A DNA stretch of 15,895 nt from JAABRB01 sp041617635 (GTDB lineage Bacteria > Pseudomonadota > Gammaproteobacteria > Burkholderiales > SG8-39): NCBI GenBank assembly GCA_041617635.1, contig JBFJOO010000101.1, forward strand, positions 1 to 15,895. Direction: 5' to 3'. A model generated the notes under the pieces. The model made no database searches, was not told where the DNA came from, and saw nothing but the letters and a program-made list of their open reading frames with translations. The stretch's first letter is position 1; every line of letters starts with the position of its first letter. The translations under genes and the position numbers were made by a program. This document shows positions 8,252 to 14,920 of this stretch, one piece after another.

Positions 8252-9555
8252 CCGTTTCCTACACCGTCCAGCCCGGCGGCCGGCTCCAGGGAACCGTGCG
8301 CGTACCCGGGGACAAATCGGTATCGCACCGGGCGATCATTCTCGGATCGATCGCTTCCGGGACCACGCCCATCGCGGGGTTCCTGGAGGGCGAAGATGCG
8401 CTGGCGACCATGAACATCTTTCGCGCGCTCGGCGTGCGGATCGAGGGGCCGGACGCGGGGCATGTCACCGTGCACGGCGTCGGGTTGCGCGGCCTCCGGG
8501 CGCCGACCGGGGTGCTCGACTGCGGCAACTCGGGCACGTCGATGCGGCTCCTCGCCGGACTGCTCGCGCCCCAGCCGTTCGACTGCCAACTGACGGGTGA
8601 TGCGAGCCTTTGCCGGCGGCCGATGCGCCGCGTTGCCGATCCCCTCGCGCAGATGGGTGCGCGGATCGATACCGCCGAGGGCGGGCGCCCGCCGCTACGG
8701 ATTCGGGGCCATCCGGGCCTGCGCGGCATCGACTACGCAATGCCCGTCGCCAGCGCGCAGGTCAAGTCCGCGCTGCTGCTTGCCGGGCTCTACGCGTCGG
8801 GCACCACCCGCGTGACCGAGCCCGCGCCGACGCGCGATCACACGGAGCGCATGCTCGCGGCCTTCGGCTATGCCGTGCAACGTGACACTGCCTCGGTCGC
8901 ACTGCGCGGTGGCGGAGCACTGCATGCCGCCGAAATCGCCGTTCCCGCCGACGTTTCCTCCGCCGCATTCTTCATGGTCGGCGCAACGATCGCGCCCGAA
9001 TCGGATGTCACGCTGCGCGACGTGGGCGTCAACCCGACGCGTACCGGAGCGATCGAGATCCTGCGCCGGATGGGCGCGGATCTCACGGTGCTGAATCCGC
9101 GCGAGCTCGGCGGAGAGCCCGTGGCGGATATCCGGGTGCGCTCCGCCGATCTGCAGGGCATCGAGATCCCGCGCGAGCTGGTGCCGCTGGCGATCGACGA
9201 GTTTCCGGCGCTGTTCGTGGCCGCCGCCAACGCTCGGGGACGCACCGTGCTGCGCGGGGCAGAGGAGCTGCGCGTCAAGGAGTCGGACCGCATCCAGGTC
9301 ATGGCCGACGGGCTGGCCGCGATCGGCGCGCAAGCCGAGCCGACCCCCGACGGGATGATCATCGACGGTGGCGCGTACGCGGGCGGCATCGTCGAGTCGC
9401 GCGGCGATCATCGGATTGCGATGGCCTTCGCCATGGCGGCGCTCAGAGCACGCGCGCCGATCGCCATTCGAGATTGCGCCAACGTGGCTACCTCGTTTCC
9501 GGGCTTCGTCGGCATGGCGCACCGTGCCGGGTTGGCCATCGAGGAGCACGCGTGA
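8248..9555 (+). CDS. aroA: 3-phosphoshikimate 1-carboxyvinyltransferase (EPSP synthase, class II type)
   Basis: AroA joins shikimate 3-phosphate and phosphoenolpyruvate to give EPSP, the sixth step of the shikimate pathway. The 435-residue protein has the duplicated inverted alpha/beta fold. Visible residues are K23 in PGDKSVSHR, C92-R100 as CGNSGTSMR with Gly at 96, SAQVK (169-173), RDHTE (196-200), NPTR (262-265), the probable catalytic D317 (AIDEFPAL) and E345 (KESDRI), and DHRIAMAF near the end. The set GDKx, SAQxK, RxHxE and NxTR is the described signature of class II enzymes rather than the E. coli-like class I (PGSKSxSNR). The ATG overlaps the tyrA stop as ATGA. In Pseudomonas the two genes are fused into one protein, so this junction is the unfused counterpart. 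Confidence 0.97.
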   Translation: MTVSYTVQPGGRLQGTVRVPGDKSVSHRAIILGSIASGTTPIAGFLEGEDALATMNIFRALGVRIEGPDAGHVTVHGVGLRGLRAPTGVLDCGNSGTSMRLLAGLLAPQPFDCQLTGDASLCRRPMRRVADPLAQMGARIDTAEGGRPPLRIRGHPGLRGIDYAMPVASAQVKSALLLAGLYASGTTRVTEPAPTRDHTERMLAAFGYAVQRDTASVALRGGGALHAAEIAVPADVSSAAFFMVGATIAPESDVTLRDVGVNPTRTGAIEILRRMGADLTVLNPRELGGEPVADIRVRSADLQGIEIPRELVPLAIDEFPALFVAAANARGRTVLRGAEELRVKESDRIQVMADGLAAIGAQAEPTPDGMIIDGGAYAGGIVESRGDHRIAMAFAMAALRARAPIAIRDCANVATSFPGFVGMAHRAGLAIEEHA

Positions 9556-10214
9556 TTCCGGTCATCGCCATCGACGGGCCGTCCGCCTCCGGCAAGGGAA
9601 CCGTTGCCCAGACCGTCGCCCGGGCGCTGGGCTGGCATTATCTGGACAGCGGCGCGCTGTACCGACTGGTGGCGCTGGCGGCGATCGAGTCGTCGGCGGA
9701 CTGGGAAGACACCGGACGCCTCGCGGAGATCGCGAAACGACTCGACGTCCGATTCGAAGACGACGAAATCTGGCTCGCGGGCGGACGGGTCACCGACGCG
9801 ATACGCACCGAGGAGTGCTCAATCGGGGCGTCACGCTGCGCCGCCGTTCCGGCGGTCCGGAATGCGTTGCTCGACCGGCAGCGGCGGTTCCGCGCTGCGC
9901 CGGGCCTGGTCGCCGAGGGACGCGACATGGGGTCGGTGGTCTTCCCTGACGCCGTGCTCAAGGTCTTCCTGACCGCGGACCTTGGGGCCCGCGCGTCGCG
10001 CCGCCATAAGCAGTTGATCGACAAAGGAATCCCTGCTAACATCCAAGCTCTTTTGCGCGATTTGCAAGAGCGCGACGCCCGGGACGCAGAGCGGCCCGTC
10101 GCACCGCTCGAGCAGCAGCCCGACGCGCGCCTGCTCGATACGACTCGAATGACGGTCGACGAGGCAGTTGCGCGAGTGCTTGACTGGTATCGTGAGCGTG
10201 CGAAAGAAGCGTGA
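9552..10214 (+). CDS. cmk: Cytidylate kinase
   Basis: Cmk transfers phosphate from ATP to CMP or dCMP, recycling nucleotides from RNA turnover and lipid synthesis. The 220-residue protein has a Walker A loop, GPSASGKGT, at 9-17. The CMP-site motif DSGALYR is at 32-38, and EGRDMGSVVFPDA starts at 122. Near the C-terminal side RDxxERDxxDxxRPVAPL matches the LID/arginine region. The length is close to the E. coli enzyme (227). The GTG start at 9552 overlaps the aroA stop as GTGA and has a good GAGGAG five bases upstream, inside the aroA end. Cmk directly upstream of rpsA is a widespread proteobacterial arrangement, and in E. coli rpsA transcription is partly driven from this region. Confidence 0.97.
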   Translation: MIPVIAIDGPSASGKGTVAQTVARALGWHYLDSGALYRLVALAAIESSADWEDTGRLAEIAKRLDVRFEDDEIWLAGGRVTDAIRTEECSIGASRCAAVPAVRNALLDRQRRFRAAPGLVAEGRDMGSVVFPDAVLKVFLTADLGARASRRHKQLIDKGIPANIQALLRDLQERDARDAERPVAPLEQQPDARLLDTTRMTVDEAVARVLDWYRERAKEA

Positions 10215-10216
10215 AA

Positions 10217-10312
10217 ATGGTGACGGCTGGCCGCCCGGCCGCGTCGTGTGTGCAACCAGCCCCGTCCGTGCCGGACGGGCCAAACTCAGGTAACTCAGCC
10301 CTTTATGCCTAA
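10217..10312 (+). other. Possible 31-codon leader ORF overlapping the rpsA start
   Basis: An ATG three bases after the cmk stop opens a 31-codon frame that runs through the whole cmk-rpsA gap, including the leader hairpin, and stops (TAA, 10310-10312) just inside rpsA in another frame. A purine-rich AAAGAAG lies at 10203-10209. The product is Pro/Ala/Gly-rich and resembles nothing I recognise. Translation of this frame could couple S1 synthesis to ribosome passage, but open frames of this length arise easily in GC-rich DNA, so the evidence is positional only. Confidence 0.15.
10261..10279 (+). promoter_or_regulatory. Hairpin in the rpsA leader
   Basis: CCCGTCCG (10261-10268) pairs perfectly with CGGACGGG (10272-10279) around a three-base loop, in the 90-base gap between cmk and rpsA and 25 bases before the rpsA ATG. 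No T-run follows, so it is not an intrinsic terminator. E. coli rpsA has a structured leader with a poor Shine-Dalgarno through which S1 represses its own translation. This hairpin, together with the weak ribosome binding site here, could play that part. The structure is seen directly; the function is inferred. Confidence 0.45.
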
Positions 10313-12020
10313 CGTTTCCCCCGCAGTGGCCCCCCAGGAAAGCTTCGCCGCCCTCTTCGAGGAGAGCCTCAGTCGCAAGGAGATGCGCATCGGCGAAGTG
10401 ATCACTGCGGAAGTGGTTCGCATCGATCAGAATTTCGTCGTCGTCAATGCCGGTCTCAAGTCGGAAAGCTTCATCCTCATCGAGGAGTTTCGGAACGATT
10501 CGGGCGAAGTCGACGTCAAGCCCGGCGATTTCGTGCCGGTCGCGATCGAAGCGCTGGAGGATGGCCACGGCGAAACCCGGCTGTCCCGCGACAAGGCGAA
10601 GCGACTCGCCGCGTGGCTCGACCTCGAGAAGGCGCTCGAGACCGGCGAGCCGGTACAGGGGATGGTCTCGGGCAAGGTGAAAGGTGGACTGACGGTCATG
10701 ATGAACGGCATCCGCGCGTTCCTGCCCGGCTCGCTCGTCGATCTGCGTCCCGTGAAGGACACGACGCCCTACGAGGGCAAGACGATGGACTTCAAGGTGA
10801 TCAAGCTCGATCGCAAGCGCAACAACGTGGTGGTGTCGCGCCGCGCCGTGCTCGAGCAGACCGCCGGCGCGGAGCGCGATGCACTGCTCGCGACGCTGCA
10901 AGAGGGCACGGTCGTCAAGGGCATCGTCAAGAACATCACCGACTACGGCGCGTTCGTGGACTTGGGCGGCATCGACGGGCTGCTGCACATCACCGACCTC
11001 GCCTGGCGGCGCGTGAAGCATCCGACCGAGGTGCTCTCGGTCGGCGACGAAGTGGACGCCAAGGTGCTGCGGTTCGACCAGGAGAAGAACCGCGTCTCCC
11101 TCGGCCTCAAGCAGCTGGGCGACGATCCATGGGTCGGGCTCGGCCGGCGCTATCCCACGGGCACGCGCCTCTTCGGCAAGGTGACCAATCTCACCGACTA
11201 CGGCGCGTTCGTCGAGATCGAGTCGGGCATCGAGGGCCTGGTCCATGTGTCGGAGATGGACTGGACGAACAAGAACGTCCATCCGTCCAAGGTGGTGCAG
11301 GTGGGCGACGAGGTCGAGGTGATGATCCTCGAGATCGACGAGGACCGCCGCCGGATCTCGCTCGGCATGAAGCAATGCCTCCCGAACCCGTGGGACGAGT
11401 TCGCGCAGAATCACCGCAAGGGCGAGAAGGTCAAGGGCCAGATCAAGTCGATCACCGATTTCGGCATCTTCATCGGGCTGCCCGGCGGAATCGACGGTCT
11501 CGTGCACCTCTCGGATCTGTCGTGGAGCCTGACGGGCGAGGAAGCGGTCAAGCAGTTCAAGAAGGGCGAGGATGTCGAGGCCGTCGTCCTGTCGATCGAC
11601 GTCGAGCGCGAGCGCATCTCGCTCGGCGTGAAGCAGCTCGAGGGCGATCCCTACTCCAATTTCGTCGCGACGCACGACAAGGGCGCATTGGTGACCGGAA
11701 CGGTGAAGAGCGTCGATGCAAAGGGCGCAACGATCTCGCTGGGCGGCGACGTGGAGGGGTATCTCCGCGCGTCGGAAGTCTCGCGCGATCGCGTCGAGGA
11801 TGCCCGCACCCTTCTCAAGGAAGGCGATTCGGTGCAGGCAATGATCATCAACATCGACCGCAAGAGCCGCGGCATCAACCTTTCGATCAAGGCGCGCGAT
11901 TCGGCGGAGCAGGATGCTGCAATGAAGAAGCTGCAAAGCGAAGCGGCGGCGAGCACCGGAAGCACCAATCTCGGGGCGCTGCTGAAAGCCAAGCTGGACA
12001 CGAAGAATCCGCAGAACTGA
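10305..12020 (+). CDS. rpsA: 30S ribosomal protein S1
   Basis: S1 is the large, loosely held 30S protein that unfolds and docks mRNA leaders for initiation. The 571-residue product has six S1 RNA-binding repeats at about 30-96, 114-180, 200-268, 285-355, 372-442 and 459-528. Repeats 3 and 4 are the most alike (NITDYGAFVD and NLTDYGAFVE), and repeat 6 is the most divergent. The N-terminus ESFAALFEESL is the conserved helix that anchors S1 to S2 on the ribosome. The ATG at 10305 puts that helix where expected; a longer frame from 10248 would add 19 unlikely residues. The site before the ATG has no strong Shine-Dalgarno (only AGG about 14 bases away), as in other autoregulated rpsA genes. ihfB follows after 12 bases. 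Confidence 0.98.
   Translation: MPNVSPAVAPQESFAALFEESLSRKEMRIGEVITAEVVRIDQNFVVVNAGLKSESFILIEEFRNDSGEVDVKPGDFVPVAIEALEDGHGETRLSRDKAKRLAAWLDLEKALETGEPVQGMVSGKVKGGLTVMMNGIRAFLPGSLVDLRPVKDTTPYEGKTMDFKVIKLDRKRNNVVVSRRAVLEQTAGAERDALLATLQEGTVVKGIVKNITDYGAFVDLGGIDGLLHITDLAWRRVKHPTEVLSVGDEVDAKVLRFDQEKNRVSLGLKQLGDDPWVGLGRRYPTGTRLFGKVTNLTDYGAFVEIESGIEGLVHVSEMDWTNKNVHPSKVVQVGDEVEVMILEIDEDRRRISLGMKQCLPNPWDEFAQNHRKGEKVKGQIKSITDFGIFIGLPGGIDGLVHLSDLSWSLTGEEAVKQFKKGEDVEAVVLSIDVERERISLGVKQLEGDPYSNFVATHDKGALVTGTVKSVDAKGATISLGGDVEGYLRASEVSRDRVEDARTLLKEGDSVQAMIINIDRKSRGINLSIKARDSAEQDAAMKKLQSEAAASTGSTNLGALLKAKLDTKNPQN
10936..10957 (+). repeat. 22-base exact direct repeat, copy 1 (S1 repeat 3)
   Basis: A 22-base stretch encoding the TDYGAFV turn of S1 repeat 3 recurs without mismatch at 11191-11212 in repeat 4. 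The offset is exactly 255 bases, or 85 codons, which is the period of the protein repeat. Protein conservation accounts for most of it, but synonymous positions are also identical. Confidence 0.9.
11191..11212 (+). repeat. 22-base exact direct repeat, copy 2 (S1 repeat 4)
   Basis: This is the second copy of the 22-base repeat at 10936-10957, in the same codon phase, encoding TDYGAFV of S1 repeat 4. The corresponding position of repeat 5 (ITDFGIFIG) has diverged at the nucleotide level. Confidence 0.9.
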
Positions 12021-12021
12021 C

Positions 12022-12032
12022 AGGGGGAGGGG
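12022..12032 (+). promoter_or_regulatory. Strong ribosome binding site of ihfB
   Basis: AGGGGGAGGGG directly precedes the ihfB ATG. AGGGGG with a five-base spacer, or the AGGGG nearer the ATG, can pair with the 16S tail. It is the most purine-rich site in the window and contrasts with the poor site of rpsA just upstream, suggesting that ihfB translation is set independently of S1. Confidence 0.75.
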
Positions 12033-12365
12033 ATGACCAAGTCGGAGCTGATCGCGCGGCTGGCGGCACGCTATCCGCAGCTGGTCGCCAAAGACGCGGA
12101 GTACGCCGTCAAGATGGTTCTTGACGCGATGACGCACAGCCTGGTCAGCGGCGAGCGCATCGAGATCCGCGGTTTTGGCAGCTTTGGATTGAACTACCGT
12201 CCGGCCCGGGTGGGGCGCAATCCGAAGTCGGGTGAGCGCGTCCACGTGCCGGAGAAGTACGTGCCGCATTTCAAGGCTGGAAAGGAGCTCCGCGAGCGCG
12301 TCGATGGCGAGCCGCCGAGCGAGCAGTCTCAATCCTCCTCGGAGCTGCAGCCCGCGCAGTCGTAG
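12033..12365 (+). CDS. ihfB: Integration host factor subunit beta
   Basis: IhfB pairs with IhfA to form the nucleoid protein that binds specific sites and bends DNA sharply, helping promoters, recombination and replication. The 110-residue product has the HU/IHF fold: N-terminal helices (MTKSELIARLAARYPQL), the core IEIRGFGSFGLNYRPAR, and the DNA-intercalating beta-arm with GRNP at 61-64, P64 being the wedge residue. The YVPHFKAGKELRERV segment closes the fold. The sequence is beta-type by its start (MTKSELI) and by its place after rpsA, which is conserved from E. coli to betaproteobacteria. About 20 polar residues (91-110, rich in Ser, Gln and Glu) extend past the end of the E. coli protein (94 residues) and look disordered. 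Confidence 0.96.
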   Translation: MTKSELIARLAARYPQLVAKDAEYAVKMVLDAMTHSLVSGERIEIRGFGSFGLNYRPARVGRNPKSGERVHVPEKYVPHFKAGKELRERVDGEPPSEQSQSSSELQPAQS

Positions 12366-12437
12366 AGCCGATGGAAGCCATGTCAGACGCACGGCGGCCA
12401 GCTTGGTCGGCCGAGGGCTACAACCCGGGCTGATCGA
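12366..12437 (+). other. ihfB-lapA spacer with a 20-codon ORF
   Basis: This 72-base gap contains a 20-codon frame (ATG 12371 to TGA 12433) ending four bases before the lapA ATG, and a 6-bp imperfect hairpin (12395-12400 with 12404-12409, one G-T pair). There is no T-run, so no intrinsic terminator is seen. lapA has no recognisable Shine-Dalgarno, so coupling from this small frame is conceivable. No good ribosome binding site precedes the small frame either. Confidence 0.3.
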
Positions 12438-12752
12438 ATGGCGATCCTGCGCATGCTTTCGGCCCTCGTGTGGGCGGTCGTGTTCGTGGCGCTCCTACTC
12501 TTTGCGCTGAAGAATGCGGATCCGGTCACCGTCCGGTTCTACTTCGACCAGGAATGGCGCGCGCCGCTCATGCTCGTGGCCCTGGCAACTTTCGCGGCGG
12601 GCGCCGTGTTCGGGCTGATCGCCTGCATCCCGGCATTCATGCGCCGGCACCGCGAGATCGCCGGACTCAAGAAAGAACTCCGCCTTCGGCCGGCGGCCCA
12701 TGCCGGCGCGGAACGGCCAGGGTCATCCGGAGACGCGCCTCCCCGGATGTAG
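12438..12752 (+). CDS. lapA: LapA family inner-membrane protein (DUF1049)
   Basis: LapA is a small inner-membrane protein encoded next to LapB, which in E. coli takes part in LPS assembly and in regulating LpxC degradation by FtsH. The 104-residue product has two hydrophobic segments at about 5-24 and 42-66. They are separated by a short polar stretch with ALKNADPVTVRFYF, the characteristic DUF1049 pattern of N-x-x-x-V-x-V/F after the first helix. A basic cytoplasmic stretch (MRRHREIAGLKKELRLR) follows, then a low-complexity tail. The ATG at 12438 is the first start before the first membrane helix; no clear Shine-Dalgarno is seen. lapB follows after 21 bases. Confidence 0.88.
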   Translation: MAILRMLSALVWAVVFVALLLFALKNADPVTVRFYFDQEWRAPLMLVALATFAAGAVFGLIACIPAFMRRHREIAGLKKELRLRPAAHAGAERPGSSGDAPPRM

Positions 12753-12773
12753 CAGCACGAGCGCCTGGCCGAC

Positions 12774-13952
12774 GTGCCCGAATTCGAGTTTTGGTGGCTC
12801 ATCGCGTTTCCGGTGTTCTTCGGGCTCGGCTGGCTCGCCGCGCGCATCGACATCAAGCATCTGGTCACCGAATCGCGCCGGGTTCCACGCTCCTATTTCA
12901 CGGGGCTCAATTTTCTCCTGAACGAGCAGCCCGACAAGGCGATCGAGGCGTTCACCGAGGTGGTCAAGGTGGACCCCGAAACGATCGAGCTGCACTTTGC
13001 GCTCGGCAGCCTCTTTCGCCGGCGCGGCGAGACCGAGCGCGCGATTCGCATGCACAAGAATCTCCTCGAGCGGTCCGACCTCGCGCAAGAGCAGCGTGTC
13101 ATGGCCCTCTACGAGCTTGGCCAGGATTATCTGAAGGCGGGCCTGCTCGACCGCGCCGAGGAGGCGTTCGAGCGGCTGGCGCAAGGCCCGTACCGGAGCA
13201 CGGCGCTGAAGAACCTGCTGGACATCTATCAGCAGGAAAAGGATTGGGAGAAGGCGATCGGCGCCGCGGGCGAGTTCGAGCGCGATTCCGGGCAGAGCTG
13301 GCAGAAGGAGATCGCGAACTTCTACTGTGAGCTCGCGGCGGTCGAGATCAACCACTCGCGGAGCGATCGGGCGCGGGCATTTCTCGAGGACGCGCTGCGC
13401 GCGAGCCGCAAGTGCGTGCGCGCCAGCATCCTCCTGGGCGACATCGAGGCCGCGGAGGGTAACCACGAAGCGGCGATCGAGGCCTGGAAGCGGGTCGAGA
13501 ACCAGAATCCGAGCTACCTGGCCCTGGTGGCGCAGCGCATGCTCAAGAGCTTTCAGACCATCGGACAGACCGAGCAGGGATTGACGCTCCTGCGCGGTTA
13601 CCTGGCGGCGCATCCGTCGCTCGATCTGCTGGACGTGGTCTTCCAGCTCAGCATCGACGCCAAGGGCGCACAGGCCGCCTACGAGCTGGTGCGCGACGAG
13701 TTGCGCCGCAACCCGACGCTGCTCGGCCTGGATCGGCTGCTTGAGGCGCAGCTGCTCACGGCGCCGGCCGAGCGCCGCCAGGACCTCGAGATGGTGCGCG
13801 GGCTGGTGCACGGCCACACGCGGAAGCTCTCGCGCTACCGCTGCGAGAGCTGCGGGTTCCGCGCGCGGCAGTTCTACTGGCAGTGCCCGGCGTGCGGCGG
13901 CTGGGAGACCTATCCGCCGCGCCGAACCGAGGAGTTCGAGGTCGCCCCATGA
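12774..13952 (+). CDS. lapB: LPS assembly protein LapB (TPR / zinc-ribbon, YciM)
   Basis: LapB is anchored to the inner membrane and acts as the adaptor that presents LpxC to the FtsH protease, thereby limiting LPS synthesis. The 392-residue product (E. coli 389) has an N-terminal membrane helix at about 5-22 (FWWLIAFPVFFGLGW). A series of TPR-like helical repeats follows from about 40 to 330; examples are ALGSLFRRRGETERAIRMHKNLLE and AFLEDALRASRK. A C-terminal rubredoxin-like zinc ribbon carries CxxC pairs at C357/C360 and C371/C374. All four metal ligands are present, so the protein looks functional. The start is a GTG at 12774; no in-frame start lies further upstream before a stop. The stop overlaps rfaE1 by four bases, tying LPS control to heptose synthesis. 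Confidence 0.95.
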   Translation: MPEFEFWWLIAFPVFFGLGWLAARIDIKHLVTESRRVPRSYFTGLNFLLNEQPDKAIEAFTEVVKVDPETIELHFALGSLFRRRGETERAIRMHKNLLERSDLAQEQRVMALYELGQDYLKAGLLDRAEEAFERLAQGPYRSTALKNLLDIYQQEKDWEKAIGAAGEFERDSGQSWQKEIANFYCELAAVEINHSRSDRARAFLEDALRASRKCVRASILLGDIEAAEGNHEAAIEAWKRVENQNPSYLALVAQRMLKSFQTIGQTEQGLTLLRGYLAAHPSLDLLDVVFQLSIDAKGAQAAYELVRDELRRNPTLLGLDRLLEAQLLTAPAERRQDLEMVRGLVHGHTRKLSRYRCESCGFRARQFYWQCPACGGWETYPPRRTEEFEVAP

Positions 13953-14920
13953 GCCGACACCCTGCCGTGCTGCCGGATCTCTCGCAGGCCCGCGTGCTCG
14001 TGGTCGGGGACGTGATGCTCGACCGGTATTGGTACGGCGACGTCGAGCGGATCTCGCCGGAGGCGCCGGTCCCGGTGGTGAAGGTGCAAAGAACCGAAGA
14101 GCGGCCGGGCGGCGCCGCGAACGTCGCGCTGAACGCTGCGGCGCTCGGTGCGCAGGTGGCGCTGCTTTCGGTGGTGGGCACGGACGAAGCCGGTATCTCG
14201 CTCGAGCGGCTCATCGCTGCCCAGGGCATCTCGACCAACCTGCACCGCGACGAGAAGCTCGCGACCACGGTCAAGCTGCGCGTGATCGGCCGCAAGCAGC
14301 AGCTGCTGCGTGCCGACTTCGAGACGGCGCCCAGCCACGAGGTGCTGGCCGGCAAGCTGGCCGAGTTCGAAGCGATGCTCGACCATTGCGACGCAGTGGT
14401 GCTCTCCGATTACGGCAAGGGCGGTCTCACCCATATCGCCCGGATGATCGAGCACGCGCGCGCGAAGAACCGGATCGTGCTGGTGGATCCGAAAGGCGAC
14501 GACTACTCGAAATATCGTGGGGCAACGATGGTTACCCCCAATCGCGTCGAGCTGCGCGACGTGGTCGGGCAGTGGAAGGATGAGCAGGATTTCGTGCGGC
14601 GCGCCGAGGCCCTGCGCGCGGAGCTCGAGCTCGCCGCGTTGCTCGTCACCCTTGGAGAAGACGGGATGGCGCTGTTCCAGGAGGGCAGCGTGCTGCGCGA
14701 ATCCGCGCAGGCCCGCGATGTCTACGACGTCACGGGCGCGGGTGACACGGTCATCGGCGCCCTGGCGGTGATGCTGGCGGCGGGCGCGAAGATGCCCGAA
14801 GCGGTTCGCGTGGCGAACCACGCCGCCGGGATCGCGGTCGGAAAGTTCGGTACGGCGGTCGTGCATCCCGAAGAGCTGGTCGCCGATCTGCAAATATCCA
14901 TGGGCAGAACTGGAGCATGA
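13949..14920 (+). CDS. rfaE1: D-glycero-beta-D-manno-heptose-7-phosphate kinase (standalone)
   Basis: This PfkB/ribokinase-family enzyme phosphorylates heptose 7-phosphate at C1, giving the 1,7-bisphosphate on the way to ADP-heptose for the LPS inner core. The 323-residue protein has GDVMLDRYWYG near the N-terminus, PGGAANVALN (PfkB signature 1) at about 53-62, and DVTGAGDTVIGAL with GAGD at 263-266, D266 being the catalytic base. It covers only the kinase half. The E. coli HldE (477 residues) also has an adenylyltransferase domain, which is absent here, so a separate rfaE2/hldC gene must lie elsewhere. The ATG overlaps the lapB stop as ATGA and has GAGG at 13938-13941. It overlaps rfaD by four bases. 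Confidence 0.94.
   Translation: MSRHPAVLPDLSQARVLVVGDVMLDRYWYGDVERISPEAPVPVVKVQRTEERPGGAANVALNAAALGAQVALLSVVGTDEAGISLERLIAAQGISTNLHRDEKLATTVKLRVIGRKQQLLRADFETAPSHEVLAGKLAEFEAMLDHCDAVVLSDYGKGGLTHIARMIEHARAKNRIVLVDPKGDDYSKYRGATMVTPNRVELRDVVGQWKDEQDFVRRAEALRAELELAALLVTLGEDGMALFQEGSVLRESAQARDVYDVTGAGDTVIGALAVMLAAGAKMPEAVRVANHAAGIAVGKFGTAVVHPEELVADLQISMGRTGA

Noticed and set aside
10180..10218. TTGACT near the end of cmk as a -35 box for an rpsA promoter
   Set aside because: The nearest -10-like hexamer (GAAAAT, 10213-10218) is 27 bases away, and the closer TGGTATCGT has no -35 partner at proper spacing. An rpsA promoter may exist here but the sequence does not show one.
9831..12392. An 853-codon open frame on the minus strand opposite cmk, rpsA and ihfB
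   Set aside because: It has the same Arg/His/Leu/Asp-rich composition, crosses three well-supported genes and has no recognisable domain. It is an effect of codon bias in rpsA, not a gene.
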